Shown here: positions 44,732 through 54,100 of the stretch, in pieces
Layout: every line of letters begins with the position of its first letter
How positions within the stretch are numbered: position 1 is the stretch's first letter
Source of the DNA: JAGVYF01 sp041650315
GTDB lineage: Archaea > Nanobdellota > Nanobdellia > Woesearchaeales > JAGVYF01
Length of the DNA stretch: 64,000 nucleotides
NCBI GenBank assembly: GCA_041650315.1
Contig: JBAZLJ010000001.1
Span: 372,001 to 436,000, forward strand
Direction: 5' to 3'
Notes under the pieces: generated by a model
Seen by the model: only the letters and a program-made list of their open reading frames with translations
What the model was told of the DNA's origin: nothing
Database searches by the model: none
Position numbers and translations under genes: made by a program

Positions 44732-44749
44732 ATGGAAATACGTTTCCAT
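44732..44749 (+). promoter_or_regulatory. UACG-loop hairpin between exporter genes
   Basis: ATGGAAA-TACG-TTTCCAT forms a perfect 7-bp hairpin in the 44-base gap, just 8 bases before the ABC ATPase ATG. It may affect mRNA stability or differential expression; no T-run follows. Confidence 0.45.
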
Positions 44750-44757
44750 AGCGACAA

Positions 44758-45528
44758 ATGGAAAACATAATCATAGAGCTCAAGGATGTTTGGAAAGTAT
44801 ACCGGATGGGTCTTGTTGAAGTGCAGGCTCTTCGCGGTTTGAATTTCAAAGTGCATCAAGGCGAGTTCGTCGCCATAATGGGTCCTTCAGGTTCGGGCAA
44901 ATCAACTTCTATGAATATGGTAGGATGCCTTGACGTGCCTTCTCGTGGCGCAATCTATCTAGGCGGAAGAGATATATCTAAATTGCATGAATCTGATTTA
45001 GCACAGATACGTGGACAAAAGATCGGTTTCATCTTCCAGCAGTTCAATCTTATCAATACATTGACGGCTATGGAGAATGTGATGCTGCCTATGACTTTTC
45101 AAGGAATGCCGCCTGCGCAGCGTAAAGACAGGGCTAGAAGGTTGCTTGAGCTTGTTAAATTGGGCCATAGGATGAATCATAAACCTGTTGAGATGTCTGG
45201 CGGAGAACAGCAGCGGGTAGCTATCGCGCGTTCTTTGGCTAATAATCCTTCAGTCATCCTTGCTGATGAGCCAACAGGTAATCTGGATTCCAATACAGGC
45301 ACAGTTGTCATGGATTTCTTACGTTATTTGCATGAGCAGGAAGGGCTTACTATTGTCATGGTCACACATGATGAGCATGTGGCGAAACAAGCAGATAGAA
45401 TCGCTTATCTCAAAGACGGCGAAATAATTGCAGATAAGTTGACTAGGCCTCATCATGTGCATGTACATAATCCTGAGAAAACTGTTGAAAAGTTAGGAGT
45501 TCTAGGTATGAAACATGGAACTAAGTGA
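44758..45528 (+). CDS. ABC transporter ATP-binding protein (LolD/MacB-type)
   Basis: The 256-residue ATPase has Walker A GPSGSGKST, Q-loop FIFQQFNLI, signature MSGGEQQRVAIARSL, Walker B VILADEPTGNLDS and the His switch VTHDEH. It powers the two permeases that follow. Confidence 0.95.
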   Translation: MENIIIELKDVWKVYRMGLVEVQALRGLNFKVHQGEFVAIMGPSGSGKSTSMNMVGCLDVPSRGAIYLGGRDISKLHESDLAQIRGQKIGFIFQQFNLINTLTAMENVMLPMTFQGMPPAQRKDRARRLLELVKLGHRMNHKPVEMSGGEQQRVAIARSLANNPSVILADEPTGNLDSNTGTVVMDFLRYLHEQEGLTIVMVTHDEHVAKQADRIAYLKDGEIIADKLTRPHHVHVHNPEKTVEKLGVLGMKHGTK

Positions 45529-46744
45529 TTATGCCAGTTTTGCTTTGAATAACATAACACATAATTCTTTACGTACTTGGTTGACTATGATTGGCATTTT
45601 TTTAGGCATTGCTACCATTGTTTCGCTCCTTAGTCTTGGTCAAGGTTTGCAAGACGCAATAGGTTCTCAATTCTCACAGCTTGGTACTGATAAGATTACT
45701 TTTCAGAATTCGCAAGGTTTCTCAGGGCCGCCGGGCACTATGGTTGCTAAGAAATTGAATGATCATGATCTTGGTGTTATGAAAAGCGTGAAAGGCTTTG
45801 AGTTGGTTTTTGGCCGTCTGCTACGTTTTGATAAAGTAGATTTCAATAAGAAAACAGTATTCACTGCTTTGATTAGTCTGCCTAAGAAGACCAAAGAGAT
45901 GCAGTTGGCTTATGAAGTCGGCAAGTGGGAAGCGGAATCTGGCGAATTGTTGAATGTGAATGACCGCGGTAAGATTCTAATCGGCAATGACTACGCGCAT
46001 AAAGAAGTTTTTTCACGTAATTTGCGTGTCGGTGATAAGCTATTGATTCATGATAAGGAATTTGAGATATCAAGCATATTGAAAAAAACTGGAGCTCTTT
46101 ACGGAGAGGCCTTCGTGGTTATGGCTGAAGAGGATATGAAAGAAATTCTTGGCATAGATGATGAATGGGATCTGATTGTCGGCAAAGTAAGCGGTGGCGT
46201 AGATGCTGTGGCAGTGGGCGAAGTCTTGAAGCGGACCATACGGCGCGATAGGGGGATACGGGATCCTTGGAATGATGATTTCACTGTCCAGACTCCGCAG
46301 GATATGTTGAAGACTTTTGGAAATGTTTTATTGATTGTGCAGGCCGTACTCGTGGGGATTGCTGCGGTATCTTTGCTTGTCGGCGGTATCGGTATAATGA
46401 ATACCATGTACACTTCTGTTCTTGAACGTACTAAACAGATTGGAATAATGAAATCTATCGGCGCTCGTAATTCCACCATATTGATACTTTTCATGATAGA
46501 ATCAGGGATGCTCGGATTTGTCGGTGGCGTAATTGGTCTCGGTCTTGGCGTGTCTTTCAGTTATATGGTTGAATATGTAGGAACTTTAGTATATGGTTCT
46601 GCGCTGATACAAGCATCATATCCGCCATTCCTATTGATAGGCGCTTTATTGTTCTCTTTTTTCATTGGCGCAATGGCTGGCACTTTTCCGGCGCTGCAGG
46701 CTGCGCATCTTAAACCAGTAGATGCGTTGAGGTACAGGAAATGA
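45515..46744 (+). CDS. MacB-type permease (FtsX-like), first copy
   Basis: The 409-residue protein has an N-terminal membrane helix (SLRTWLTMIGIFLGIATIVSLL), an extracellular MacB core domain (about 50-250) and three C-terminal helices with LVGGIGIMNTMYTSVLERT. It overlaps the ATPase gene by 14 bp. Confidence 0.92.
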   Translation: MELSDYASFALNNITHNSLRTWLTMIGIFLGIATIVSLLSLGQGLQDAIGSQFSQLGTDKITFQNSQGFSGPPGTMVAKKLNDHDLGVMKSVKGFELVFGRLLRFDKVDFNKKTVFTALISLPKKTKEMQLAYEVGKWEAESGELLNVNDRGKILIGNDYAHKEVFSRNLRVGDKLLIHDKEFEISSILKKTGALYGEAFVVMAEEDMKEILGIDDEWDLIVGKVSGGVDAVAVGEVLKRTIRRDRGIRDPWNDDFTVQTPQDMLKTFGNVLLIVQAVLVGIAAVSLLVGGIGIMNTMYTSVLERTKQIGIMKSIGARNSTILILFMIESGMLGFVGGVIGLGLGVSFSYMVEYVGTLVYGSALIQASYPPFLLIGALLFSFFIGAMAGTFPALQAAHLKPVDALRYRK

Positions 46745-47970
46745 TCAATTCTCACGCCATTGCAGATTATCTTGTGATTGTCATAAATGGTCTTCGCCGT
46801 AGATGGTTGCGTACTTCTCTCACAATGATAGGCATCTTCATTGGTATTGCTGCTGTTGTTGCTCTTGTGAGCATCAGTCAAGGCATGAAGGTGTCGATAG
46901 ACGAACAGTTCCAAAAGCTTGGATATGATAAACTGATTATTGCGTATAAAGGCGATGTGATACCTGGGATTGGCGGCGGAGCAGAATCCTTGACCACAAA
47001 GGATGCTGATTTCATAAAACGTGTCCGCGGAATAGAAGATGTTGTGTATTTTAATAATCCTACAGCAGCTATCGAGTATAAGGATCAGACGATTTTCTAT
47101 ATTATAATAGGATATCCTACTGATGAGAAGCAGAAATTGTTCGATGAATTCTTGTATCCTTCAATCATAGAAGGACGCAAATTACGTAAGAGTGACAAGT
47201 ATAAAGTGACTGTTGGTATCGGGTATTACCAAGATAATGTGTTCAAGACTAATCTCAAGCCTGGCGCGAAATTAGCAATCAATGGAGTTGATTTCGAAGT
47301 TGTAGGCATATATGATAGAATAGGAAATCCGCAGGATGATATGCAGATATATATGCCGGAAGATACTGTGAAAGAATTATTTAATTTAGGGGATAAGGTA
47401 AGCAGTATTATCGCTAAGACTGCGCCTGGCGAGAATCCTTCGGATATCGCTGAACGAGTGCGGGTTCAGTTAGCAAATTATCGTAATGTGAAAGAAGGCA
47501 ATGAAGATTTCATCATACAGAGCTCTGAAGATATGATGAAGACGATTACACAGATATTGAATATAATACAGATAGTTTTAGTTGGTATAGCTTGCATATC
47601 CCTTTTTGTCGGCGGTATCGGCATAATGAACACTATGTATACAGCTGTGACTGAAAGGACTCAGCAGATAGGGATAATGAAAGCTATTGGCGCACGCAAC
47701 GAAGATATCATGACAATGTTCTTGATAGAATCTGGAATACTCGGTCTTGCTGGCGGCACTATAGGAATCATAATTGGATATCTTTTCGCGAAAGCTGTTG
47801 AGTTGATTGCTGTCTATTACTTGAAAGTCACTTTATTGAAGCCCTTCTTCCCTTGGTATCTTTTAGTTGGTTCACTATTATTCGCTTTTATTGTAGGTGC
47901 TTTAGCAGGTACACTTCCTGCAATAAATGCTTCTAAATTGCAGCCTGTTGAGGCGCTTAGATACGAATAA
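46741..47970 (+). CDS. MacB-type permease (FtsX-like), second copy
   Basis: A paralog of the preceding gene and of the same length (409 residues): WLRTSLTMIGIFIGIAAVVALV at the start and FVGGIGIMNTMYTAVTERT in the C-terminal part. The overlap ATGA couples it to the first. The two may form a heterodimeric exporter. Confidence 0.92.
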   Translation: MINSHAIADYLVIVINGLRRRWLRTSLTMIGIFIGIAAVVALVSISQGMKVSIDEQFQKLGYDKLIIAYKGDVIPGIGGGAESLTTKDADFIKRVRGIEDVVYFNNPTAAIEYKDQTIFYIIIGYPTDEKQKLFDEFLYPSIIEGRKLRKSDKYKVTVGIGYYQDNVFKTNLKPGAKLAINGVDFEVVGIYDRIGNPQDDMQIYMPEDTVKELFNLGDKVSSIIAKTAPGENPSDIAERVRVQLANYRNVKEGNEDFIIQSSEDMMKTITQILNIIQIVLVGIACISLFVGGIGIMNTMYTAVTERTQQIGIMKAIGARNEDIMTMFLIESGILGLAGGTIGIIIGYLFAKAVELIAVYYLKVTLLKPFFPWYLLVGSLLFAFIVGALAGTLPAINASKLQPVEALRYE

Positions 47971-48048
47971 AAAGGAGAATTAGAATTTTGGGTATACAGA
48001 TAGTATTAATAAACTTTTAATAGAATAATCTTATTTTACATTAAAAAA

Positions 48049-48429
48049 TCATTTAGATGATTTTCTCTTTGTTTTAGATTCACCCATACTCTTAACTCTA
48101 TTGAAAGATTTTCCAAACTCGATAGCTAAATGGGACCCATAGCTTGATATTGCTATAGAAAGGAACATGAATGAGTACCATATCATTTCTGAAGAACTCT
48201 CTAATGTGTCCCATCCTTTACCATCCACTAAATGGTATACTGCCATAGAAATCACTCCCATAAGCGTAACCAGGAAGAATATTGCCAATGAAGAAAATAT
48301 ATTTTTGAAAGAGTCATCATTAAGATGTTTGACGACCATAAAGATGTAGTATAGTATGATCATGCCTATAATAGAAGTGGTCACTGAGGTGAATTGCGCG
48401 ATGAATAGTATTATATCTTCTTCAATCAT
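48049..48429 (-). CDS. Small membrane protein with four helices
   Basis: The 126-residue protein has about four membrane segments and a basic Lys-rich tail (ESKTKRKSSK). It overlaps the upstream membrane gene by 4 bp. Both are next to an orphan response regulator, so a sensory role is possible but unproven. Confidence 0.7.
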   Translation of the reverse strand: MIEEDIILFIAQFTSVTTSIIGMIILYYIFMVVKHLNDDSFKNIFSSLAIFFLVTLMGVISMAVYHLVDGKGWDTLESSSEMIWYSFMFLSIAISSYGSHLAIEFGKSFNRVKSMGESKTKRKSSK

Positions 48430-48749
48430 TTGAACCAGTACTCCTTAGAGCTTTCAACCGCATCCAATGCAGTCCTATAGAAATAAATAAATGATGCGAA
48501 TATGAATCCATGAGCGATGGATTCGAATAATAATGCAATCTCTTCGCCATAATAATGACCTAGCATATCGCCAAAAGTGTGCAAAGAGAATGCGAAATAG
48601 AGTATTATTACGCCATACATCCTGAGCTTAAGCACTTCTTTGGTTGATTCGATACTGTTCTCTTTAGCTTTGAATGCCAAATAGACGGCGATTGCGCCGA
48701 AGATAATAGTTGCGATAAATAATATCTCTGGAACCATAATTATTTTCAA
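48426..48749 (-). CDS. Small membrane protein
   Basis: The 107-residue protein has three membrane segments (VPEILFIATIIFGAIAVYLAF, MYGVIILYFAFSLHTFGD, LLFESIAHGFIFASFIYFY) and His residues within the second and third. It is divergent from the response regulator and coupled to the next membrane gene. No family was recognised. Confidence 0.68.
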   Translation of the reverse strand: MKIIMVPEILFIATIIFGAIAVYLAFKAKENSIESTKEVLKLRMYGVIILYFAFSLHTFGDMLGHYYGEEIALLFESIAHGFIFASFIYFYRTALDAVESSKEYWFK

Positions 48750-48828
48750 GTAATTATCCTATATAAATATTTCGAAATATAGATTGTCCAGAGGTAAATT
48801 TATATATCTTTAATTCTTTTATCTTGTA

Positions 48829-49185
48829 ATGCGAAAGAAGATAATGATAGTGGATGATGAGCCTGATGTGGGCAAGACTATTGAAGTGCTTCTTGAGAAG
48901 AATGGATTTGATACAATTTTGGCATACAATGGCGATGAGTGCCTTGATAAGTTGAAGGCTGAGAAACCTGATCTTATTCTTATGGATATAATGATGCCAG
49001 GCACTCCTGTGAAAAAAATAGTCTCAAAAATCAAAGGGATAAAAATAGCTTATCTTTCAGTGGTGAATTATGTGGAAGCGGAAAAAGAAGGATTGATCGG
49101 GAAGAATCATGTCGTTGATTATATCCAGAAACCATTCAATGTGAATGACTTAGTCTCTCGGGTAAAGAAATTAGTCTCTATCTGA
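48829..49185 (+). CDS. Stand-alone response regulator (CheY-like)
   Basis: The 118-residue receiver keeps the acidic pair VDDE, the phosphorylatable Asp in LILMDIMMPG and the Lys in QKPFNVNDL. It has no output domain, and no histidine kinase is nearby. A TATA box TTATATATC sits about 25 bp before ATG. Confidence 0.92.
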   Translation: MRKKIMIVDDEPDVGKTIEVLLEKNGFDTILAYNGDECLDKLKAEKPDLILMDIMMPGTPVKKIVSKIKGIKIAYLSVVNYVEAEKEGLIGKNHVVDYIQKPFNVNDLVSRVKKLVSI

Positions 49186-49191
49186 TTTTAT

Positions 49192-51096
49192 TCATCTTTT
49201 TTGTTCTCTAAACAATCTTTCAACTTGTTTAATAGTACTGGCTTCATCTACGCCTTTATCCGGTCTTAATCTAATCACTCTAGGGAATCTTAATGCGTAG
49301 CCTGAGCTGTATGTAGGCGATACTTGGATCTCTTCATAACTAAGCTCTAGAACTATCTTCGGTTTGATATCGACATGCTTGTCATCTTCTTTTGTAATCA
49401 ATGGTTTGGCCATCTTTGTCAGTTCTCTGAATGTCAAGCCTTCTTCTTCCTTTTCTTTCAATCCTGTACCTACTTTGCCGATTGTGACGAATTCGTCGCC
49501 GTCTCTGCACGCCAAGTCAAACGAACTTAACCATTGGCCTCTCTTGCCTTCGCCCCATGTCGCGCCTACGATTACGAGGTCTAGAGATTCCATGACTGGT
49601 TTGACTTTCATACCATAACCTACTCTTGCGCCGGGTTTGTAGGGTGCGTCCAATCCTTTGACCATGATTCCTTCATAGCCCTCTGATAATGATAATTGAT
49701 AGAATTTGTTAGCTTCATGCAAGTCGTCTGTTATTATCTGGTTCGCTAGAAGTAATTTGTGCGGTATAATTTTAACTATTTTTTCTACCGCTTTTCTTCT
49801 CTCAATGAACTGCTTCTTGATCATATTCTCGCCGTCTAGCTCTAACACGTCGAAGATATGAAGTTCAACCGGTAGCTTCTTGATCATCTCATGGATGTCA
49901 TGCTTTCTCTTGATTCTTTGCGAGATATTCTGGAATGGAATATGGATTTTTTTAACTGGATCAATGCCGACGACTTCGCCGTCTAGGATGAAGTCATGGG
50001 ATTTGATGTTATCTTTTATGACTTCGACAACGTCTGGGAATTGTTTAGTCACATCTTCTAGACGTCTTGTGAATAATTTTATTTCTTTGTTGTTTCTGTG
50101 GATCTGCAGCCTGAATCCGTCATACTTGAATTCTAATGCTGCCGGTTTTCCTACAGTCTCGAATGCTTCTTTGATGTCTGCTGCTTTGAGATAGAGCATC
50201 ACTTTGACTGGCGTGCCTGGCACAAGGCCTATCTTCATCAGGCTTTGCAGGCTTCCTGCTTTGCATCTTGATGCGACAATCGCATAATCATTTGTAATTT
50301 CAACAGCTTCTTCTACTCTCTTAACTAATCTGTTATAGACCTCTCTGCCTAGCTCTTCATCTTTTGCTTGAATATAATCGTAATCTTGCACTCTTTTATT
50401 ATCTAGGTCTTCAATAGTTTCTATATCTAGGATTTTTCCAGTGAGTTTGTGTTTTGCCTTATAATCTAAAATAGTGCCGCATTCTATGCATTTTTCTGTT
50501 TGCGGCATTACTTTACCGCAGTTTGCGCATTTCATGAAAATAGGAAATACTGGCGGATAGCAGGCCCAGACTATCGCATCTCTCAGGCTGCCTTCTCCTA
50601 TGCCGACTCTTAAATCTTCAAGAACCATTCTTGTGATATATTTAGCTTCCAATGGTTTTGCGCTTGTCAAGAGTTCTGCTAGAAGTTTTACTTTTTGGTC
50701 AGCTGAACCTTGGCCTTCCATTTCTGCTAATTTTTTTATATTTTCAAATACTTTTTTGATAGTTAAGGATTCTGAGAATAATGTTTTTTGTTTTTTTCCT
50801 TTTATTAGGTTGGCTGCAGTCTCTCCTAGATCGCCTGTCTTTTTCCATTCTTTGATAACTGTTGATTCATCCAAGCCTGATGCTACGATTATGGCTTTCA
50901 AGGCCATCTTCTGCGCCATGCCAATCTTTCTATCATCATGCGCCGGAAAGACTAAGCCTTGGACTAACAAAATGATTGTTTCTAGATCAGATGGGAGCGT
51001 TTTCTTTAGGAGATCTGCAAGGATATATGTCTTATCCAATCTTTTTGATGTCGCTTCCAGCTTCTGATAATATTCAACGAGATCTGAGTATTTCAT
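49192..51096 (-). CDS. lig: ATP-dependent DNA ligase with zinc-ribbon insert
   Basis: The 634-residue ligase joins Okazaki fragments and nicks. The nucleotidyl-Lys is K324 in LEFKYDGFRLQIH; downstream motifs IIMLDGEV-like FILDGEVVG, EGIMVKG and GYGMKVKP are present. The N-terminal DNA-binding domain holds an insert after LRDAIVWACY with CxxC...CxxC (C190, C193, C203, C206) and a further 45 residues before the family sequence resumes at EVYNRLVKR. This insert is not usual for the family as I know it. Confidence 0.95.
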   Translation of the reverse strand: MKYSDLVEYYQKLEATSKRLDKTYILADLLKKTLPSDLETIILLVQGLVFPAHDDRKIGMAQKMALKAIIVASGLDESTVIKEWKKTGDLGETAANLIKGKKQKTLFSESLTIKKVFENIKKLAEMEGQGSADQKVKLLAELLTSAKPLEAKYITRMVLEDLRVGIGEGSLRDAIVWACYPPVFPIFMKCANCGKVMPQTEKCIECGTILDYKAKHKLTGKILDIETIEDLDNKRVQDYDYIQAKDEELGREVYNRLVKRVEEAVEITNDYAIVASRCKAGSLQSLMKIGLVPGTPVKVMLYLKAADIKEAFETVGKPAALEFKYDGFRLQIHRNNKEIKLFTRRLEDVTKQFPDVVEVIKDNIKSHDFILDGEVVGIDPVKKIHIPFQNISQRIKRKHDIHEMIKKLPVELHIFDVLELDGENMIKKQFIERRKAVEKIVKIIPHKLLLANQIITDDLHEANKFYQLSLSEGYEGIMVKGLDAPYKPGARVGYGMKVKPVMESLDLVIVGATWGEGKRGQWLSSFDLACRDGDEFVTIGKVGTGLKEKEEEGLTFRELTKMAKPLITKEDDKHVDIKPKIVLELSYEEIQVSPTYSSGYALRFPRVIRLRPDKGVDEASTIKQVERLFREQKR

Positions 51097-51134
51097 CTAA
51101 TCATGATTTATTTTTCGTATATATAAAAGTAGTG

Positions 51135-54100
51135 CTACTTGCGGTGTTTATGATGCTTAGAAAGATGATGTTTCACTTTATGTTTTTGGATATGTTTAGA
51201 GGTATGGCGTTTGATGTATTTGACTTTTTTCGTTTTTTTCAGTATATTATATATCCTTTTCAGAAGCATGCCTAATGTTGTTAACAGCAATACAAATGCT
51301 GCTGCAATTGTGTATATGGATACAGGTTGCTGGACTTGAACTGGTTTTTCTGAACTAATAAATTGACAGGTTTCAGATTGTATTGGTTTATTTTTTTCTG
51401 TACCACATTTATTGAGATCTTGGCATGTCCTTTGTCTTGTGCCGTTTTCGTTCCATCTGGTCCAGTATGCGCAATCCCAAATTTCAATGCATTCGCCTTT
51501 TGTAGTTATGAAATTAGTGACTACTTTAATACTTTGTCCGGTGATTAATTCGTAAAATCTTTCGAAATATAATCTTGCGATTATGCCTACTTCTAATGGA
51601 GATTCTTCAATAACCATTTGATTCAATTTTATCGGACCTATTCCTATTCCAGGGTCTTCTGGAGTGAATGTGGCGTTGATGTAATGCAGTCCTTGCGGTA
51701 TTGTTTTGACTATTGTCCAATTGTTTTTGTCATCTCGGCAAATACCTTTTTCGTAATCCCAATCAGTGCATTTCAATAGCGCGAAATCCGGTCCTGCGCA
51801 AACATATCCTATACTTAGATCGTACATTCTGCTCTCTAACGGTTTCACGCCGAACAAAGTAGTGAAATTAGTGAATCTTGAATTCGAAGTAGGGACATAT
51901 GACAATTCGATGTTGCTGCCTTCACTATACTCGATTGGCGCATTATCTGGATAATAAATTCTGCTGCCGCTGTAGGTACCAGTAATTGATTGAACTGACC
52001 TTTCATTGTCAGTTGATGAAGTTGTTGATTCTAATTGTGCAGTTGCGGTATTTCCTGAGCCAGAGTCTGTATTACTTGTTATCGTGTTTTGTTCAGTTAG
52101 CGTTGTCACAATTTTTGTAGTAGAATTATATTGAGAACCATACAAAATTCCATTGAATGGAGTTACACCAAACATAAGGTTTGTGTTTGCGCTATAATAG
52201 GAAGAAGTAAGGTTGGGGATTGTGTGATTCGCACCACTCCGGTCTATTTGTCCATATAATGTCATATTGTATTCATCAGAAATCTCTGCCAAAGATAATG
52301 ACTTATTCCAGACTTTGACTTCATCGATAGTGCCGTTGAAATAATACCATCCTCCGGTATGGAGTCTGCCTCTTCCAATATCAAATGATGCAGTATTCTC
52401 GGTATAGAACCCACTTATTCCATATTTTAGTAATTCATTGCCATTGAGATATAAACTTCCATTATTATATCCATTAGGTGTTGCTTCCATAAATGTGATA
52501 GTAATCAAACTCCATGAATTTAATGGGATGTTTTCTGTTGAGCATGCTTCTGTATCTGGCGGATTTCTATCACCAATGCATAGTTTTAATCCGTCGCTTA
52601 ATTTTAGGTATACGCTAAACCCTTCCATGAAAAATGAATCTTTGTATCCTTTGTTTAATATACCCATTGTCTGATTGCCTTTTGGATATATCCATGCTGA
52701 CCATGTGTAGTTTATATCCTTAAAAGTACCATTACCATTAGAATAATATTTTGTGAAGAAATCAAGGCTTGAGTCACTAGTGGTGTTTACGAATGTTCCA
52801 TTTTCAAAGAAATCATAACCTCCTCTTATTTTGCCGGTTACATTGTTAACATTGCCTACAACTTGTACTACTCTATTGTTTATTACTTCTTGTGGGCTAT
52901 TATCGAATCTCCAATATGCTACTAAAGAATGAGGTTTCCATGCTTCTATCCCATCTATGTACCATTGGTAAATGGAAGCATTTTCGGGATAATTGCTTTG
53001 ATCTGAATAAGTCCATACACCCCCTACTTCAGGTGTTGTTGTAAGCACTGTCGATGGGACAATGGATATACTTGTGACTACTGGATAGGGATTGAGAGTA
53101 TATTTATAAGTTGTATTTTCTGATATTTTTAATCCATAAGAATCAGTACAGTTGATTCCCCATAAATATGTTAAATTATTAAAACTGAAAACTATACTTG
53201 TGAAATTAAATTGAACATTTGCAGTGACTTCTTTTGTTTCATTCTTTGCCCATGAACCTGACCAATTGCCATATAACGTGCAGATTCCGGTTCTGTTTAG
53301 TTTTGCAGATGCAGTAAATGTGAGATTTTGTCTAAGATTAAGGGTATAATTCATTAAATTGGATAAAGCTGGTAAATTGTTGATTGCTAAAATTGAAAAT
53401 GTGGAATTTGAACCACGACCAGTATTGCCAAAATCATCTGAACAATTTATGTTCCAGAAATAATTGTTATTAACATTAGTGAATGTTATTGCAGTGAAGT
53501 TGAATTTAGTTGATGAAGTGACTGATTTTGTTTCGTTTTTGCTCCATGAACCTGACCAGTTGCCGTATAGTGTGCATGTGCCGGTTTGACTGGATTGCGC
53601 CGAGAATATATATAAAATTCCATCATTGCTATAATTTATTTGCTGACTAATCGTGAGAGTTATAGGACTTAATGTCGTAAATGTCAAATTGCTTCCAGAA
53701 CCTATATCACTTGATGAATTCGAGCAATTCACATTCCACACATAATTTGAATTATTAGAAAGAATAAATTGTGTGAAATTGAATAAAGTGTTCGCTGTTA
53801 TGCTCTTTGTCTCGTTTTTGCTCCATGAGCTTGAGAAGTTTCCGTACAATGTACATGTGCCGGTTTGCGAGCTTTGGGCTGAGAATATGTATGACATGCG
53901 GTCGTTAGTGTAGTTGCGTTGGTTGGTGATAGTTGGTGATGCTGGTGTTTCAGTACTATCGCTTGGTCCACCATATATTAAATATGTTTTGCCAGTAGAA
54001 CTTTCATAGCTATTTGCCCCTATTAATATGTCTGGATAGTCATCACTATTGATATTTCCAGCTTTACTGACTGAAATTCCTAAACCTTCTTCAGATCCGC

